From NCBI GenBank assembly GCA_900111695.1, contig FOHD01000003.1:214275-278274 (forward strand): a stretch of DNA of 64,000 nt, written 5' to 3'. The DNA is from Olsenella sp. KH3B4. Its GTDB lineage: Bacteria > Actinomycetota > Coriobacteriia > Coriobacteriales > Atopobiaceae. The notes under the pieces were generated by a model that had not been told where the DNA came from, made no database searches, and saw nothing but the letters and a program-made list of their open reading frames with translations. Below, one piece after another: positions 52,427 through 62,152 of the stretch. Position 1 is the first letter of the stretch. Each line of letters begins with the position of its first letter. A program made the translations under genes and the position numbers.

Positions 52427-53134
52427 ATGGCAACGAGCAGCGCGATCGCAACCTGCCAACGTGTCATCGCTGGCCTCGAGGTGCCGTCGATAGTCGCTGT
52501 TCCCGCGGTTCTCGTTGCCTGCGCCGTGAACGGCGTGCAGGCGGCTGCGGGGCTCTCGCTTCTGGTGGTGGTTCTCTGCGTGGGGCTCTTTCTGGCCAGC
52601 TTCGAGGCCTCGCGGCCTGCGCTCCGACAGGTCATGCCCACGGCCACGCTCGCGGCGCTGGCGGCGGCCGGGCGAATCCTCTTTGCCCCCATTCCCGACG
52701 TCAAGCCCGTCTCGGCGATTGCCATTGTCGCGGGCGCCACGCTGGGCAGACGCGAGGGCTTCATGGTGGGTGCGCTGGCGGCGCTGTTGTCCAACTTCTT
52801 CTTTGGCCAGGGCGTGTGGACGCCCTGGCAGATGTACGCGTGGGGGCTCGTCGGCTACCTCGCGGGCGTGCTGGGTGAGCGCGGTCTTCTTAAGCGCCGC
52901 GGCGCGCTGCTCGCGTACGGGTTTCTCTCGGCTCTCCTTTACGGGGCGATTCTCAACGGCTGGTACGTGGTTGGGTACGTGGAGCCCATCACCTGGCCCA
53001 CCGTGGCCGCAGCGTATGCGGCTGGTCTCCCGTGGGACTGCCTGCACGGAGCCGCCACGGTGGGCTTTCTCGCAGCAATCTGGGTGCCGTGGGGCGTGCG
53101 CATCCGACATGCCGTCGCGAAGTACGGCCTGTAG
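52427..53134 (+). CDS. ECF transporter S component, probably corrinoid-specific
   Basis: 235 residues from ATG 52427. Six or so hydrophobic segments with the S-component pattern GRILFAPIPDVKPVSAIAIVAGATLG, RREGFMVGALAALLSNFFFGQGVWTPWQMYAWGLVGYLAGV. That motif string is common in CbrT-like vitamin S components. It probably binds the transported vitamin; the link to corrinoids comes from the DUF4430 genes and leader upstream. Separated from the A component by the small minus-strand gene, so it has its own promoter or is reached by readthrough. Confidence 0.78.
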   Translation: MATSSAIATCQRVIAGLEVPSIVAVPAVLVACAVNGVQAAAGLSLLVVVLCVGLFLASFEASRPALRQVMPTATLAALAAAGRILFAPIPDVKPVSAIAIVAGATLGRREGFMVGALAALLSNFFFGQGVWTPWQMYAWGLVGYLAGVLGERGLLKRRGALLAYGFLSALLYGAILNGWYVVGYVEPITWPTVAAAYAAGLPWDCLHGAATVGFLAAIWVPWGVRIRHAVAKYGL

Positions 53135-53179
53135 CGGGTCGCCGGGCCGCCGCCGGGCCGTCCCTCCCCTCGAAACGGG

Positions 53180-53280
53180 AAAACTGCGGCTTAATTGCAG
53201 TTCAAGACAGAGGCTGCCGAGAAGAACCGCAGGTAGCGTGCTTGGGCCTTCGTGGCGAGGTGCAATTAAGTCGCAGTTTT
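53180..53280. repeat. Wide inverted repeat, 20-bp arms
   Basis: AAAACTGCGGCTTAATTGCA (53180-53199) and TGCAATTAAGTCGCAGTTTT (53261-53280) are complementary at 19 of 20 positions with a 61-bp interior. Both arms are AT-richer than the region. They could form one long hairpin in RNA, and may be a terminator-like or small-RNA element after the ECF S gene. Confidence 0.75.
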
Positions 53281-53329
53281 GGCGGCTGGGCCGCGTCCGG
53301 GCAGGTTCCGGGCCCCGCCGCCCGTGCCG

Positions 53330-53371
53330 CCCCCGCACCCCGCACCCCGCGCCCGCACGCCCCGCGCCCCC
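53330..53371 (-). other. G-quadruplex-prone C-rich block
   Basis: Seven runs of three to five Cs separated by 1-5 bases on the plus strand (for example CCCCGCACCCCGCACCCCG). The minus strand satisfies the G3+N1-7 quadruplex pattern several times. It lies 230 bp upstream of yebC. Whether it forms is unknown. Confidence 0.45.
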
Positions 53372-53597
53372 ACCAAAAATTGTGAAGAAACCCGGACTTC
53401 CGCCCCGCGCTACGCGCCCCCATGCCCGCTCACCCTTGCGTCAGCGTCAACAGAGAGTAAAATTTCATAGGTTCAATGGGTATCGACCGCGTTCGCAGCC
53501 CCTGTCGCCCCAAGGTGACGCCAGCCGCACGCCCTCGCGCCCGCAGCAAGCAAGAAGCGCGGACGCGTGCCCGCGCGCCGTGTGGATAGGAGACTCA

Positions 53598-54401
53598 ATG
53601 TCCGGACACTCTAAGTGGGCTACCACCAAGCACAAGAAGGCGGCCATCGACGCCAAGCGCTCGTCGCTCTTCTCCAAGCTCTCGCGCAACATCACCGTTG
53701 CCGCCAAGATCGGTGGCGACCCCAACCCGGACAACAACGCCACCCTCGCCGCTGCCGTCCAGCGCGCCCGCATGGTCTCCATGCCCAACGCCAAGATCAA
53801 GGCGGCCATCGACAAGGCCTTCGGCGCCGGCGCCGACGCGGCCGTCTACGAGGAGATCACCTACGAGGGTTACGGCCCCGCAGGCGTTGCCCTCTACGTC
53901 GACTGCCTGACCGACAACAAGAACCGCACCGCCGCAGACGTCCGCTCCGCCTTCACGCACGCTGGCGGCAACCTCGGCACCTCCGGCTCCGTCGCGTTCC
54001 AGTTCGAGCGCAAGGGCTCCATCGCCGTCGAGAAGGTCATCCACAGCGACGAGAAGAAGGTCCCCGACCGCGAGAACGCCGTGGACGAGGACGAGTTCAT
54101 GCTCGCCGTGGCCGAGGCCGGCGGCGAGGACTACGAGGACGCCGGAGACGAGTGGATCGTCTACACCGCCTACGACAAGATGCAGGACGTCCAGAAGGCG
54201 CTCGAGGCCCAGGGCATCGAGGTCAAGGGCTCCGAGCTCACGATGATGCCCACCACCCCCACCGACGTCTCCGTCAACGACGCCAAGAAGGTCCAGCGCC
54301 TCATCGACCGCCTCGACGAGCTGGAGGACGTCCAGAACGTCTACAGCACCATGAACGTCACAGACGAGATCGCCGAGGCCCTCGCAGAAGACGAGGACTA
54401 G
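53598..54401 (+). CDS. yebC: YebC/PmpR family DNA-binding regulatory protein
   Basis: 267 residues. The start MSGHSKWATTKHKKAAIDAKR and the KIGGDPNPDNNATLAAAVQRARMVSMPNAKI block are family-defining (TACO1/YebC fold), with the acidic C-terminal domain. Family members act as transcription regulators or help translation of proline-rich stretches. The ATG follows GGAG. It is slightly longer than usual (about 245-250). Confidence 0.93.
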   Translation: MSGHSKWATTKHKKAAIDAKRSSLFSKLSRNITVAAKIGGDPNPDNNATLAAAVQRARMVSMPNAKIKAAIDKAFGAGADAAVYEEITYEGYGPAGVALYVDCLTDNKNRTAADVRSAFTHAGGNLGTSGSVAFQFERKGSIAVEKVIHSDEKKVPDRENAVDEDEFMLAVAEAGGEDYEDAGDEWIVYTAYDKMQDVQKALEAQGIEVKGSELTMMPTTPTDVSVNDAKKVQRLIDRLDELEDVQNVYSTMNVTDEIAEALAEDED

Positions 54402-54409
54402 CACGCTAC

Positions 54410-54440
54410 CGGCGCCGGCGGCCACAAGGCCCCGGCGCCG
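54410..54440 (+). terminator. Probable terminator after yebC
   Basis: Outer arms CGGCGCCGG (54410-54418) and CCGGCGCCG (54432-54440) enclose an inner GGCC-ACAA-GGCC stem. It lies just after the yebC stop and before the exopolysaccharide operon. The tract CTCTCTTCT follows instead of a pure T-run. Confidence 0.65.
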
Positions 54441-54503
54441 CTCTCTTCTCGGCACCCGTCTGCAAGGCCCCAAAAGCCAAGCTCCCGTCCAAGGGAAAGG
54501 TCA

Positions 54504-55160
54504 ATGACTCTTCTCGAACTCCTCCAGCTGCTGCGCAAGCACCTCAGGCTCGTGGTCCTGCTTCCCGTGGCATTCGCGGTCATTACCGGCGTGTACGCCT
54601 TCTTCCTCCCCAACCAGTACACCGCCAGCACCTCCATGTACGTGCTCTCCAAGTCCAGCAGCCCAGACGGCACCACCGTCACGCAGGGCGACCTCTCGGC
54701 ATCCCAGATGCTCACGAACGACGTGTCCAGCATCATCAAGTCCGACCGCGTGAAGGGCGACGTCGCTACCCAGCTGGGTCTCGACAACCTCAACGCCTAC
54801 AAGATCGACGTCACCAGCTCCACCACCACCCGCGTGATCGACCTCTCCGTCACCGGCACGGACGCCGAGAAGGCCGCGGAGGTCGCAAACGCGTTGGTAA
54901 CGGACGTCTCGAACGTCGCCGCACAGGTCATGAACGTGCAGTCCGTCAACGTGATCGACGCGGCCGTCACGCCCACCACGCCCTCCGGCCCCAAGCGCGC
55001 GCTCTACATGGCGGTCGCGTTTCTCGCCGGGCTCTTCGTGGCCGTCGTGATCGTGGTCGTTGCCGACATGGCCGACACGCGCGTGAGGAACAGCAAGGAC
55101 GCCGAGGAGATCGCGGACCTGCCCGTCGTGGGCCACTTCCCCAAGGTCGAAGGGATGTAG
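54504..55160 (+). CDS. Wzz-family chain-length regulator, CpsC/YveK-like
   Basis: 218 residues. Two membrane helices (about 17-34 and 170-190) flank an outside Wzz domain; LELLQLLRKHLRLVVLLPVAFAVITGVYAFFLPNQYTASTSMYVLS is typical of the N end. It controls polymer length and activates the partner kinase CpsD via its C-terminal tail. GGGAAAGG lies before the ATG. The kinase starts 3 bp after the stop. First gene of the polysaccharide locus. Confidence 0.9.
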   Translation: MTLLELLQLLRKHLRLVVLLPVAFAVITGVYAFFLPNQYTASTSMYVLSKSSSPDGTTVTQGDLSASQMLTNDVSSIIKSDRVKGDVATQLGLDNLNAYKIDVTSSTTTRVIDLSVTGTDAEKAAEVANALVTDVSNVAAQVMNVQSVNVIDAAVTPTTPSGPKRALYMAVAFLAGLFVAVVIVVVADMADTRVRNSKDAEEIADLPVVGHFPKVEGM

Positions 55161-55163
55161 CAG

Positions 55164-56216
55164 ATGCCTAGGAGAAACCAGCGCGCCGAGGAGCAGAGCC
55201 AGGCGGTCTCTAACGCCGCGCAGACCCTCTTCGCCAACATTCGCTTCATGAGCGTCGACAACCCCGTGCACGTCCTTGCCATCACGTCCTCGGTCCCCAA
55301 CGAGGGCAAGACCTTCGTCTCGGTGAACATCGCCTCGGCCATCGCCGCCTCCGGCGCCTCCACGCTCCTCGTCGAGTGCGACATGCGCCGCCGCAGCGTT
55401 GCCACCCGCATTGGCGTGCACGCCCAGACCGGCATCTACTCCGTGATGACCGGTCAGGTCTCGCTCGAGCAGGCCGCCGTGCGCACGCCCACCAAGAACC
55501 TCTACTTCCTGGATGCCGAGCCGCACATTCCCAACCCCTCGAACATCCTCAACTCGCACCACTTCCAGAGCTTCCTGGACAACGCGCGCGGCCGCTTTGA
55601 CTATGTGGTCTTCGACACGCCGCCCGTGACCACCTTCGTGGATGCGGCCGTCCTGGGCACCAAGGTCGATGCCGTGCTGCTCGTCGCGCGCGAGAACTTT
55701 GTCAAGCGGGCGGAGCTCCAGCAGGCCGTGGACCAGCTCCGAGCTTCCAACTGCAACCTCGCCGGCGTGGTCATGAACGGCTGCGACTTTGGCAAGGGCA
55801 ACAGCTACTACTCGTACTACTACGAGAGCGGCGAGGGCGGCCGGCGCAACCGCGCCGAGGAGGAGGCAAGCGCCCCCAAGTTCGTCCCGGCCAAGCCCCA
55901 GCCCCAGAAGGCGCCCGCCTCAAGGCCCGCCAGCAACGGCCACCAGAACGGCTCCGCCTCCCAGACGCCCGTGCCGGCAGGCCCGCCCCCACGCAGGAGC
56001 CAGCCCCAGCAGCAGGCGCGGGCGGCACAGCCCCAGCCCCAGCCGGCCCCGGCGCAGCGCCCTGCCCAGCAGCCCCAGGTGGCAACGCAGCCGCAACTCC
56101 AGCGCACCCACGTGGCCGGCCCCGGCGATACGGCCATGTACCAGCGCCTGGCCGAGCAGTCCCGCGTTGCGCGCGCCGGCCGCAGCTATCCCCGCTATGA
56201 TGACGAGGAATACTAG
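55164..56216 (+). CDS. CpsD/BY-kinase (tyrosine autokinase) with a Pro/Gln-rich tail
   Basis: 350 residues. Walker A SSVPNEGKT (42-50), Walker A' LLVECDMRRR and Walker B VVFDTPPVTT define a bacterial tyrosine kinase. A tyrosine cluster (YYSYYY, about 215-220) is where these proteins autophosphorylate; an extra acidic Tyr end (YPRYDDEEY) closes the protein. Between them lies a Pro/Gln/Ala-rich extension (about 235-335) not common in the family. It pairs with the Wzz protein and the phosphatase that follows to control polysaccharide length. Confidence 0.9.
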   Translation: MPRRNQRAEEQSQAVSNAAQTLFANIRFMSVDNPVHVLAITSSVPNEGKTFVSVNIASAIAASGASTLLVECDMRRRSVATRIGVHAQTGIYSVMTGQVSLEQAAVRTPTKNLYFLDAEPHIPNPSNILNSHHFQSFLDNARGRFDYVVFDTPPVTTFVDAAVLGTKVDAVLLVARENFVKRAELQQAVDQLRASNCNLAGVVMNGCDFGKGNSYYSYYYESGEGGRRNRAEEEASAPKFVPAKPQPQKAPASRPASNGHQNGSASQTPVPAGPPPRRSQPQQQARAAQPQPQPAPAQRPAQQPQVATQPQLQRTHVAGPGDTAMYQRLAEQSRVARAGRSYPRYDDEEY

Positions 56217-56237
56217 CCCACGGTAGGGGAGCGAGGC

Positions 56238-56879
56238 GTGCACGATATTCACTGCCACATACTTCCCAGTGTAGACGACGGCTCCTCCTCCATGGAGGAG
56301 TCGCTTGCTATGCTTGCGGCCGCCAAGGCGGCCGGCGTGACGGAGATAACCTGCACGCCGCACTGCCGAGACCCCTACTTCGACTACGATGCCATGTGGC
56401 AGGCCTTCTACCAGTTCCAGGACGCGGCCGGGGGCTTTCCCCTGCACATGGGCTTCGAGGTCAACCACCACAAGCTCATGGACCTGGGGATGGACTGGGC
56501 GCGCGTGCTCGGCTGCTATGGCACGGCGGACTTCCTGTTGGAGCTCTCGGTCAACGCGTCGCCATCACGCTTTGCGGAGTACGAACGGACCATCTTCGAG
56601 CTGCAGGGGATGGGCTTCAACGTGATCATTGCGCACCCTGAGCGCTATGTGGCAGTGCAGCGGGACGTGGGGCTAGCCCAGGAGCTTGTGGACATGGGCT
56701 GCAGGCTCCAGGCATCTGCGGACTTCATTGCGGGTGGGCGTCTGGGTGCCGAGAAGCGCCCGGCAATAGAGCTCTTGAAGCAGGGGCTCTACACCTTTAT
56801 TGCAAGCGACGCGCACTGCGTGAAGCACTACCAGTACCTTGCCAAGGCGCTGAGAAAGTACGGGAGCTACCTTGCGTAG
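56238..56879 (+). CDS. CpsB/YwqE-type tyrosine phosphatase (PHP family)
   Basis: 213 residues from GTG 56238. PHP metal-binding motifs: HDIHCHILPSVDDG (HxH), CTPHCRD, EVNHHKL, the LIIAHPERY segment and the FIASDAHCVKHY end. It removes phosphate from CpsD and balances kinase activity. Begins 21 bp after the kinase stop, same operon. Acidic and cytoplasmic. It precedes a low-GC gap with the poly-G tract. Confidence 0.9.
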   Translation: MHDIHCHILPSVDDGSSSMEESLAMLAAAKAAGVTEITCTPHCRDPYFDYDAMWQAFYQFQDAAGGFPLHMGFEVNHHKLMDLGMDWARVLGCYGTADFLLELSVNASPSRFAEYERTIFELQGMGFNVIIAHPERYVAVQRDVGLAQELVDMGCRLQASADFIAGGRLGAEKRPAIELLKQGLYTFIASDAHCVKHYQYLAKALRKYGSYLA

Positions 56880-57019
56880 ACCTACAGGCCATGGGCTTGT
56901 TTCGACATACTGATGTGATGATTGTGGCGTGCGGGACTGAATGTCCTTTCCATTGGCCTGAAATGCGACCAAGACATAGAATGGACTTGCACTCAAGGAT
57001 AAAGTGTGTTCCCCGATAA

Positions 57020-57847
57020 TTGTTCGGGGGGGGGGTCTTCGTGGAGCGACAGAGCTGCGAATCATTATACTTGGCCGAAGCCGGTCGAGCATCGAGGGAG
57101 CAGGCGTCGGTACTGCCCACCAAGTCTCGCAAGCCTACCGAGTTCACAACTCTACAGGGCACCAAGGATGCCGACAAACCCTGTCCCGGCTCTGAGGAGT
57201 TCGTCGCCCTCTGCAAGTCCCTTGACTCTAGGTCCTTTGGCTATCGGTTTGTTAAGCGCGCCTTTGATATTGCATTCTCGGGATGTGTGACCATTATCGG
57301 ACTCGTCCCGTGCGTATTGCTGTCCGTTGCGATTGCTGTAGATACCAAGGGGACTCCAATCTACTCGCAGGTGCGTGTGGGCAGGTATGGGAGGCCTTTC
57401 CATATCTATAAGTTTCGTTCCATGGTGGCGGATGCTGACGATGTTGAGAAGTACCTCACACCCGAGCAGCTCGCCGTTTGGAAGCGTGAACGCAAGGTAG
57501 ACAATGATCCGCGTATCACCAAGCTTGGCCGAGTTCTGAGGAAGACCTCTATTGATGAGCTTCCGCAGTTTCTCAATGTGCTGCTTGGCCAAATAAGCGT
57601 CATCGGTCCTCGCCCTATTTCATATGACGAGCTTGAACACTTTGGCGATGATGCCGCGCTGCTCTGCAGCGTTCCGGGGGGCATCACTGGTCTCTGGCAG
57701 TCCTCAAAGCGTAATGACGCCACCTTTGAGACAGGTGAGAGGCAGAAGATTGAGCTGAGGTATGTCAAAGAGGCGAGTCTTGGGCTAGATGCCAAGTGCT
57801 TCATTAATACCTTTAGTGCCATGTTTAGCAAGAGGACTGGTCGATAG
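57020..57847 (+). CDS. Initiating sugar-phosphate transferase (WcaJ-like), reading frame near a G10 tract
   Basis: 276 residues as opened from TTG 57020, but the start is unsure. One membrane anchor (FDIAFSGCVTIIGLVPCVLLSVAIAV, about 85-110) and the bacterial sugar transferase motifs YKFRSMVADAD, TKLGRVLRKTSIDELPQFLNVL and QISVIGPRP are present. It moves the first sugar phosphate to undecaprenyl phosphate. The 10-G tract lies right after the TTG. An AAGGA site (56995-56999) precedes GTG codons at 57004 and 57006, which are out of frame at ten Gs and would join with 9 or 11, respectively. GTG 57041 after the tract is another choice. Lower GC than the rml genes. Confidence 0.8.
   Translation: MFGGGVFVERQSCESLYLAEAGRASREQASVLPTKSRKPTEFTTLQGTKDADKPCPGSEEFVALCKSLDSRSFGYRFVKRAFDIAFSGCVTIIGLVPCVLLSVAIAVDTKGTPIYSQVRVGRYGRPFHIYKFRSMVADADDVEKYLTPEQLAVWKRERKVDNDPRITKLGRVLRKTSIDELPQFLNVLLGQISVIGPRPISYDELEHFGDDAALLCSVPGGITGLWQSSKRNDATFETGERQKIELRYVKEASLGLDAKCFINTFSAMFSKRTGR
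57026..57035. repeat. Homopolymeric G10 tract
   Basis: Ten consecutive Gs just downstream of the candidate starts of the first sugar transferase gene. Such tracts slip during replication and are the classic basis of phase variation. The next bases TCTTCGTG could follow as a spaced ribosome-binding region. An assembly length error is also possible in such a tract. Confidence 0.85.
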
Positions 57848-58728
57848 TGTGCCAGCCTACTATTAGTGTCATTATTCCCACACTCAACGCTGAAAATGAG
57901 ATTGATCAACTGTTGTCTTTGCTAGAACGACAGACTCTCACCCCGAGTGAAATACTCGTGGTAGATTCGTCCTCTGATGACAATACAGCGGCTGAGGTTA
58001 AGAAGCATCCTTCGACTTCCTTGATGGTCATTGATAGAAGCTCGTTCAACCATGGTGGAACGAGGGACCTTGCCTTTCGCAAAACAACAGGTGAGATTGT
58101 TTGCTTTCTTACACAGGATGCAATACCCGAGAACTCCGACTATCTAGAGAAGCTCGTTCGTCCGATTCTTGATAACCCTGAGGTTGCACTTTCAAGCGGA
58201 AGGCAGCTGCCCAAGTCCGATGCTAGACGATTTGAACAGCTAGTCAGGAGCTTTAACTATCCAGATTATGCTTCAGTTCGTGGCAAGGAAGACCTGTCGA
58301 TATATGGCATCAAGACCTTCTTTGCCTCGGACGTGTGCTCTGCCTATCGGCGTAGGGCATACATTGCATGCGGCGGCTTCCCTCAAGTCGTAACAAATGA
58401 AGACATGCTGATGGCTGCGCGTTTCATAGACAACGGTTACAAGGTTGCGTATGTGCCTGCGGCGACAGTTTTCCATTCGCATAACCTCAAGCCAAGCCAA
58501 CAATATGAGCGCAACAAGGCAATTGGCTCTATTCTGGAGTCTCATTCGGATGAGCTAATGGGTGCAAGTGAGATAGGCGAGGGCGGAAAACTTGTTAAAG
58601 CGGTTTCCGCTCAATTGTTACGTGAGGGTCGGGTTGGAGAGTTCTTCCTGTTTGGAATTGATTGTGCCGCCCGCTTTCTTGGCAATCGTGCAGGTCGAGC
58701 AGAGGCTAGAAAGGTAATGAAAAAATGA
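57847..58728 (+). CDS. Family 2 glycosyltransferase, probably rhamnosyltransferase
   Basis: 293 residues from GTG 57847, which overlaps the previous stop. GT2 domain: [29 protein letters not shown], the rhamnosyltransferase-like [13 protein letters not shown], then [18 protein letters not shown] (DXD-like QDA). The C end has no long membrane anchor. Adjacent rml genes supply dTDP-rhamnose, which supports rhamnose transfer. Base composition is lower in GC than the rml genes that overlap it by 4 bp. Confidence 0.85.
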   Translation: MCQPTISVIIPTLNAENEIDQLLSLLERQTLTPSEILVVDSSSDDNTAAEVKKHPSTSLMVIDRSSFNHGGTRDLAFRKTTGEIVCFLTQDAIPENSDYLEKLVRPILDNPEVALSSGRQLPKSDARRFEQLVRSFNYPDYASVRGKEDLSIYGIKTFFASDVCSAYRRRAYIACGGFPQVVTNEDMLMAARFIDNGYKVAYVPAATVFHSHNLKPSQQYERNKAIGSILESHSDELMGASEIGEGGKLVKAVSAQLLREGRVGEFFLFGIDCAARFLGNRAGRAEARKVMKK

Positions 58729-59630
58729 AGGGTATTATTCTCGCCGGCGGCTCGGGCACGAGGCTGTATCCGCTGACCACCGTGACCAGCAAGCAGCTCC
58801 TGCCGGTCTACGACAAGCCGATGGTCTACTATCCGCTGTCCACGCTCATGCTGGCAGGCATCAGGGACATCCTCATCATCTCGACGCCCCAGGACGCCCC
58901 CAACTTCGAGAGGCTGCTCGAGGACGGGGAGGACTTCGGCATCCGTCTCTCCTATGCGGTGCAGCCCGAGCCCGACGGCCTGGCGCGCGCCTTCCACTAC
59001 GGGGCGGGCTTCGTGGACGGGGATGCCTGCGCGCTCGTGCTGGGGGACAACATCTTCTACGGCAACGGCCTCTCCCGCCACCTGAGGAGGGCGGCGGAGA
59101 ATGCCGGGAAGGGCCGCGCCACGGTCTTCGGATACCGGGTGGACGACCCCGAGCGCTTCGGCGTCGTGGAGTTCGACAGGGACTACAACGCCGTCTCGAT
59201 CGAGGAGAAGCCGGCACACCCCAAGTCCAGCTACGCCGTGACGGGCCTCTACTTCTACGACAGCAGGGTCACGGAGTATGCGTCCAGGGTCGTGCCCTCG
59301 GCCCGCGGCGAGTACGAGATCACGGACCTCAACAGGATGTATCTCGAGGACGGCACGCTCGACGTCGTGACGCTGGGGCGCGGCTACGCGTGGCTCGACA
59401 CCGGCACCATGGAATCCCTCTACGAGGCGGGGGAGTTCGTGCGCACCGTGGAGCGCGCCCAGGACCTGCCGGTGTCCGTGCCCGAGGAGATAGCCTACGA
59501 GAACGGGTGGATCTCCAGGGACCATCTCCTTGCCTGCGCGGAGCGCTACGGCAAGAGCAACTACGGCAGGCATCTGCGCACGGTGGCGGAGGGCGCCATC
59601 GTGCCGGACGGCAGGAACAGGGAGGACTAG
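58725..59630 (+). CDS. rfbA: Glucose-1-phosphate thymidylyltransferase
   Basis: 301 residues. [11 protein letters not shown] and [18 protein letters not shown] define Rml[10 protein letters not shown]-type metal region is seen as [12 protein letters not shown]. Makes dTDP-glucose from glucose-1-phosphate and dTTP. Overlaps the previous gene by 4 bp (ATGA). Much richer in GC than the two genes before it, so the rml block may have another origin or be under stronger codon selection. Confidence 0.95.
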   Translation: MKGIILAGGSGTRLYPLTTVTSKQLLPVYDKPMVYYPLSTLMLAGIRDILIISTPQDAPNFERLLEDGEDFGIRLSYAVQPEPDGLARAFHYGAGFVDGDACALVLGDNIFYGNGLSRHLRRAAENAGKGRATVFGYRVDDPERFGVVEFDRDYNAVSIEEKPAHPKSSYAVTGLYFYDSRVTEYASRVVPSARGEYEITDLNRMYLEDGTLDVVTLGRGYAWLDTGTMESLYEAGEFVRTVERAQDLPVSVPEEIAYENGWISRDHLLACAERYGKSNYGRHLRTVAEGAIVPDGRNRED

Positions 59631-60656
<1,026 letters not shown>

Positions 60657-60666
60657 GGGGAGAGGC

Positions 60667-62139
60667 ATGTCCGACATTCAGTTCGAGAAGGACCTCAGGG
60701 TCGAGGAGACCGGCATAGAGGGGCTCAAGGTGGTGGAGCTCGCCGTCCACGGCGACTCCCGCGGCTGGTTCAAGGAGAACTGGCAGCGAGCCAAGATGGT
60801 GGCGCTCGGGATCCCCGACCTCCATGTCGTGCAGAACAACGTCTCCTTCAACGCGGAGAGGGGCGTGACCCGCGGCATCCATGCGGAGCCCTGGGACAAG
60901 TTCATATCGGTCGCCACGGGCTCGGTCTTCGGGGCCTGGGTGGACCTCAGGGAGGGCTCTGCCACATTCGGGAAGGCCTATACCTGCACCCTCGACCCGT
61001 CGCGCGCGATATACGTCCCCAGGGGCGTCGGCAACTCCTTCCAGGCATTGGAGGACGGCACCGCCTACACCTACCTCGTCGATGCCCACTGGTCGGCGGA
61101 GCTCAAGCGCACCTACACCTTCGTGAACCTGGCGGACCCGGAGCTCGGCATCCAGTGGCCGATTCCCCTCTCGGAGGCCACGCTCTCGGAGGCCGACCTG
61201 CACCATCCGATGCTTGCGGATGTCGTGCCCATGGCGCCGAAGAGGACGCTCGTCACGGGATGCAGGGGCCAGCTGGGACGCGCCGTGAGGCAGCTCGCCG
61301 AGGAGAGGGGCCTTCTTCCCTCCTTCGACTTCTGCGACATAGACACCTTCGACATGGCAGATCCCGAGGCCTACTCGCAGTATGACTGGGACCTCTACGG
61401 AACCGTGATCAACTGCGGCGCCTGGACGGCAGTGGACAGGGCCGAGACCCCCGAGGGACGCATCTCCTGCTGGAAGGCCAATGCCCAGGGCCCGGCGCTC
61501 CTCGCAAGCACCTGCGCGGAGCACGGCATCCGCCTCGTCCACATCTCCTCCGACTACGTCTTCGACGGCACGCAGGAGCTCCACACGGAGGACGAGCCCT
61601 TCGGCCCCCTCTCCGTCTACGGCCAGTCCAAGGCCGCGGGGGACCTCGCCGTCGCGGGATGCCCCAGGCACTATATCCTGCGCTCCTCCTGGGTCATAGG
61701 CGACGGGCGCAACTTCGTGCGCACCATGGTGGGCCTGAGCGACAGGGTCGCCGACCCGGAGGACAGGCTGGACCATGTCACGGTCGTGGACGACCAGCTG
61801 GGCCGCCTCACCTTCACGCGCGACATGGCCGCCGCGATCTTCCACCTGCTCGGCTCCCACGCCCCCTACGGCACCTACGACTGCACGGGCTCCGGCGCGG
61901 TGCGCTCCTGGGCGGACATAGCGAGGGCGTGCTTCGAGGCCGCCAACGGCAACGGGGACGCGGTGGTGCCCGTCTCGACGGCGGAGTACTACGCCGGCGC
62001 CGAGGGGCCGGTCGCCCCGCGTCCCGTCCACTCCGCGCTCGACCTCGCCAAGCTCGAGGCCACGGGGTTCTCCATGCCCGACTGGGAGCAGGAGCTGAGG
62101 GAGTACCTCAATAAACTCGATGGCGAAAACATCTGCTAG
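60667..62139 (+). CDS. Fused dTDP-4-keto-rhamnose 3,5-epimerase / reductase (RmlC-RmlD)
   Basis: 490 residues; GGGAGAGG precedes the ATG. The first ~180 residues are RmlC-like (GDSRGWFKENW, GVTRGIHAEPWDKF, FVPRGVGNSFQ-type as VPRGVGNSFQ), and the rest is RmlD (VTGCRGQLGRAV, SSDYVFDGTQE, YGQSKAAGD with the catalytic YxxxK). The fusion performs both last steps to dTDP-L-rhamnose; such fused forms are known in actinobacteria. It completes the rml set with rfbA and rfbB. Ends at 62139, followed by a truncated acetyltransferase. Confidence 0.92.
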   Translation: MSDIQFEKDLRVEETGIEGLKVVELAVHGDSRGWFKENWQRAKMVALGIPDLHVVQNNVSFNAERGVTRGIHAEPWDKFISVATGSVFGAWVDLREGSATFGKAYTCTLDPSRAIYVPRGVGNSFQALEDGTAYTYLVDAHWSAELKRTYTFVNLADPELGIQWPIPLSEATLSEADLHHPMLADVVPMAPKRTLVTGCRGQLGRAVRQLAEERGLLPSFDFCDIDTFDMADPEAYSQYDWDLYGTVINCGAWTAVDRAETPEGRISCWKANAQGPALLASTCAEHGIRLVHISSDYVFDGTQELHTEDEPFGPLSVYGQSKAAGDLAVAGCPRHYILRSSWVIGDGRNFVRTMVGLSDRVADPEDRLDHVTVVDDQLGRLTFTRDMAAAIFHLLGSHAPYGTYDCTGSGAVRSWADIARACFEAANGNGDAVVPVSTAEYYAGAEGPVAPRPVHSALDLAKLEATGFSMPDWEQELREYLNKLDGENIC

Positions 62140-62152
62140 GTGGTCTTGATTC

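Larger units (their letters stand above)
53135..53597. other. Intergenic region before yebC
   Basis: 463 bp with no gene that I support. It contains a 20-bp inverted repeat (53180-53280), a C-rich block (53330-53371, G-quadruplex motif on the minus strand) and an AT-rich stretch near 53456-53470 (AAAATTTCATAGG) that may hold the yebC promoter. Open frames crossing it have no ribosome-binding site. Confidence 0.55.
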
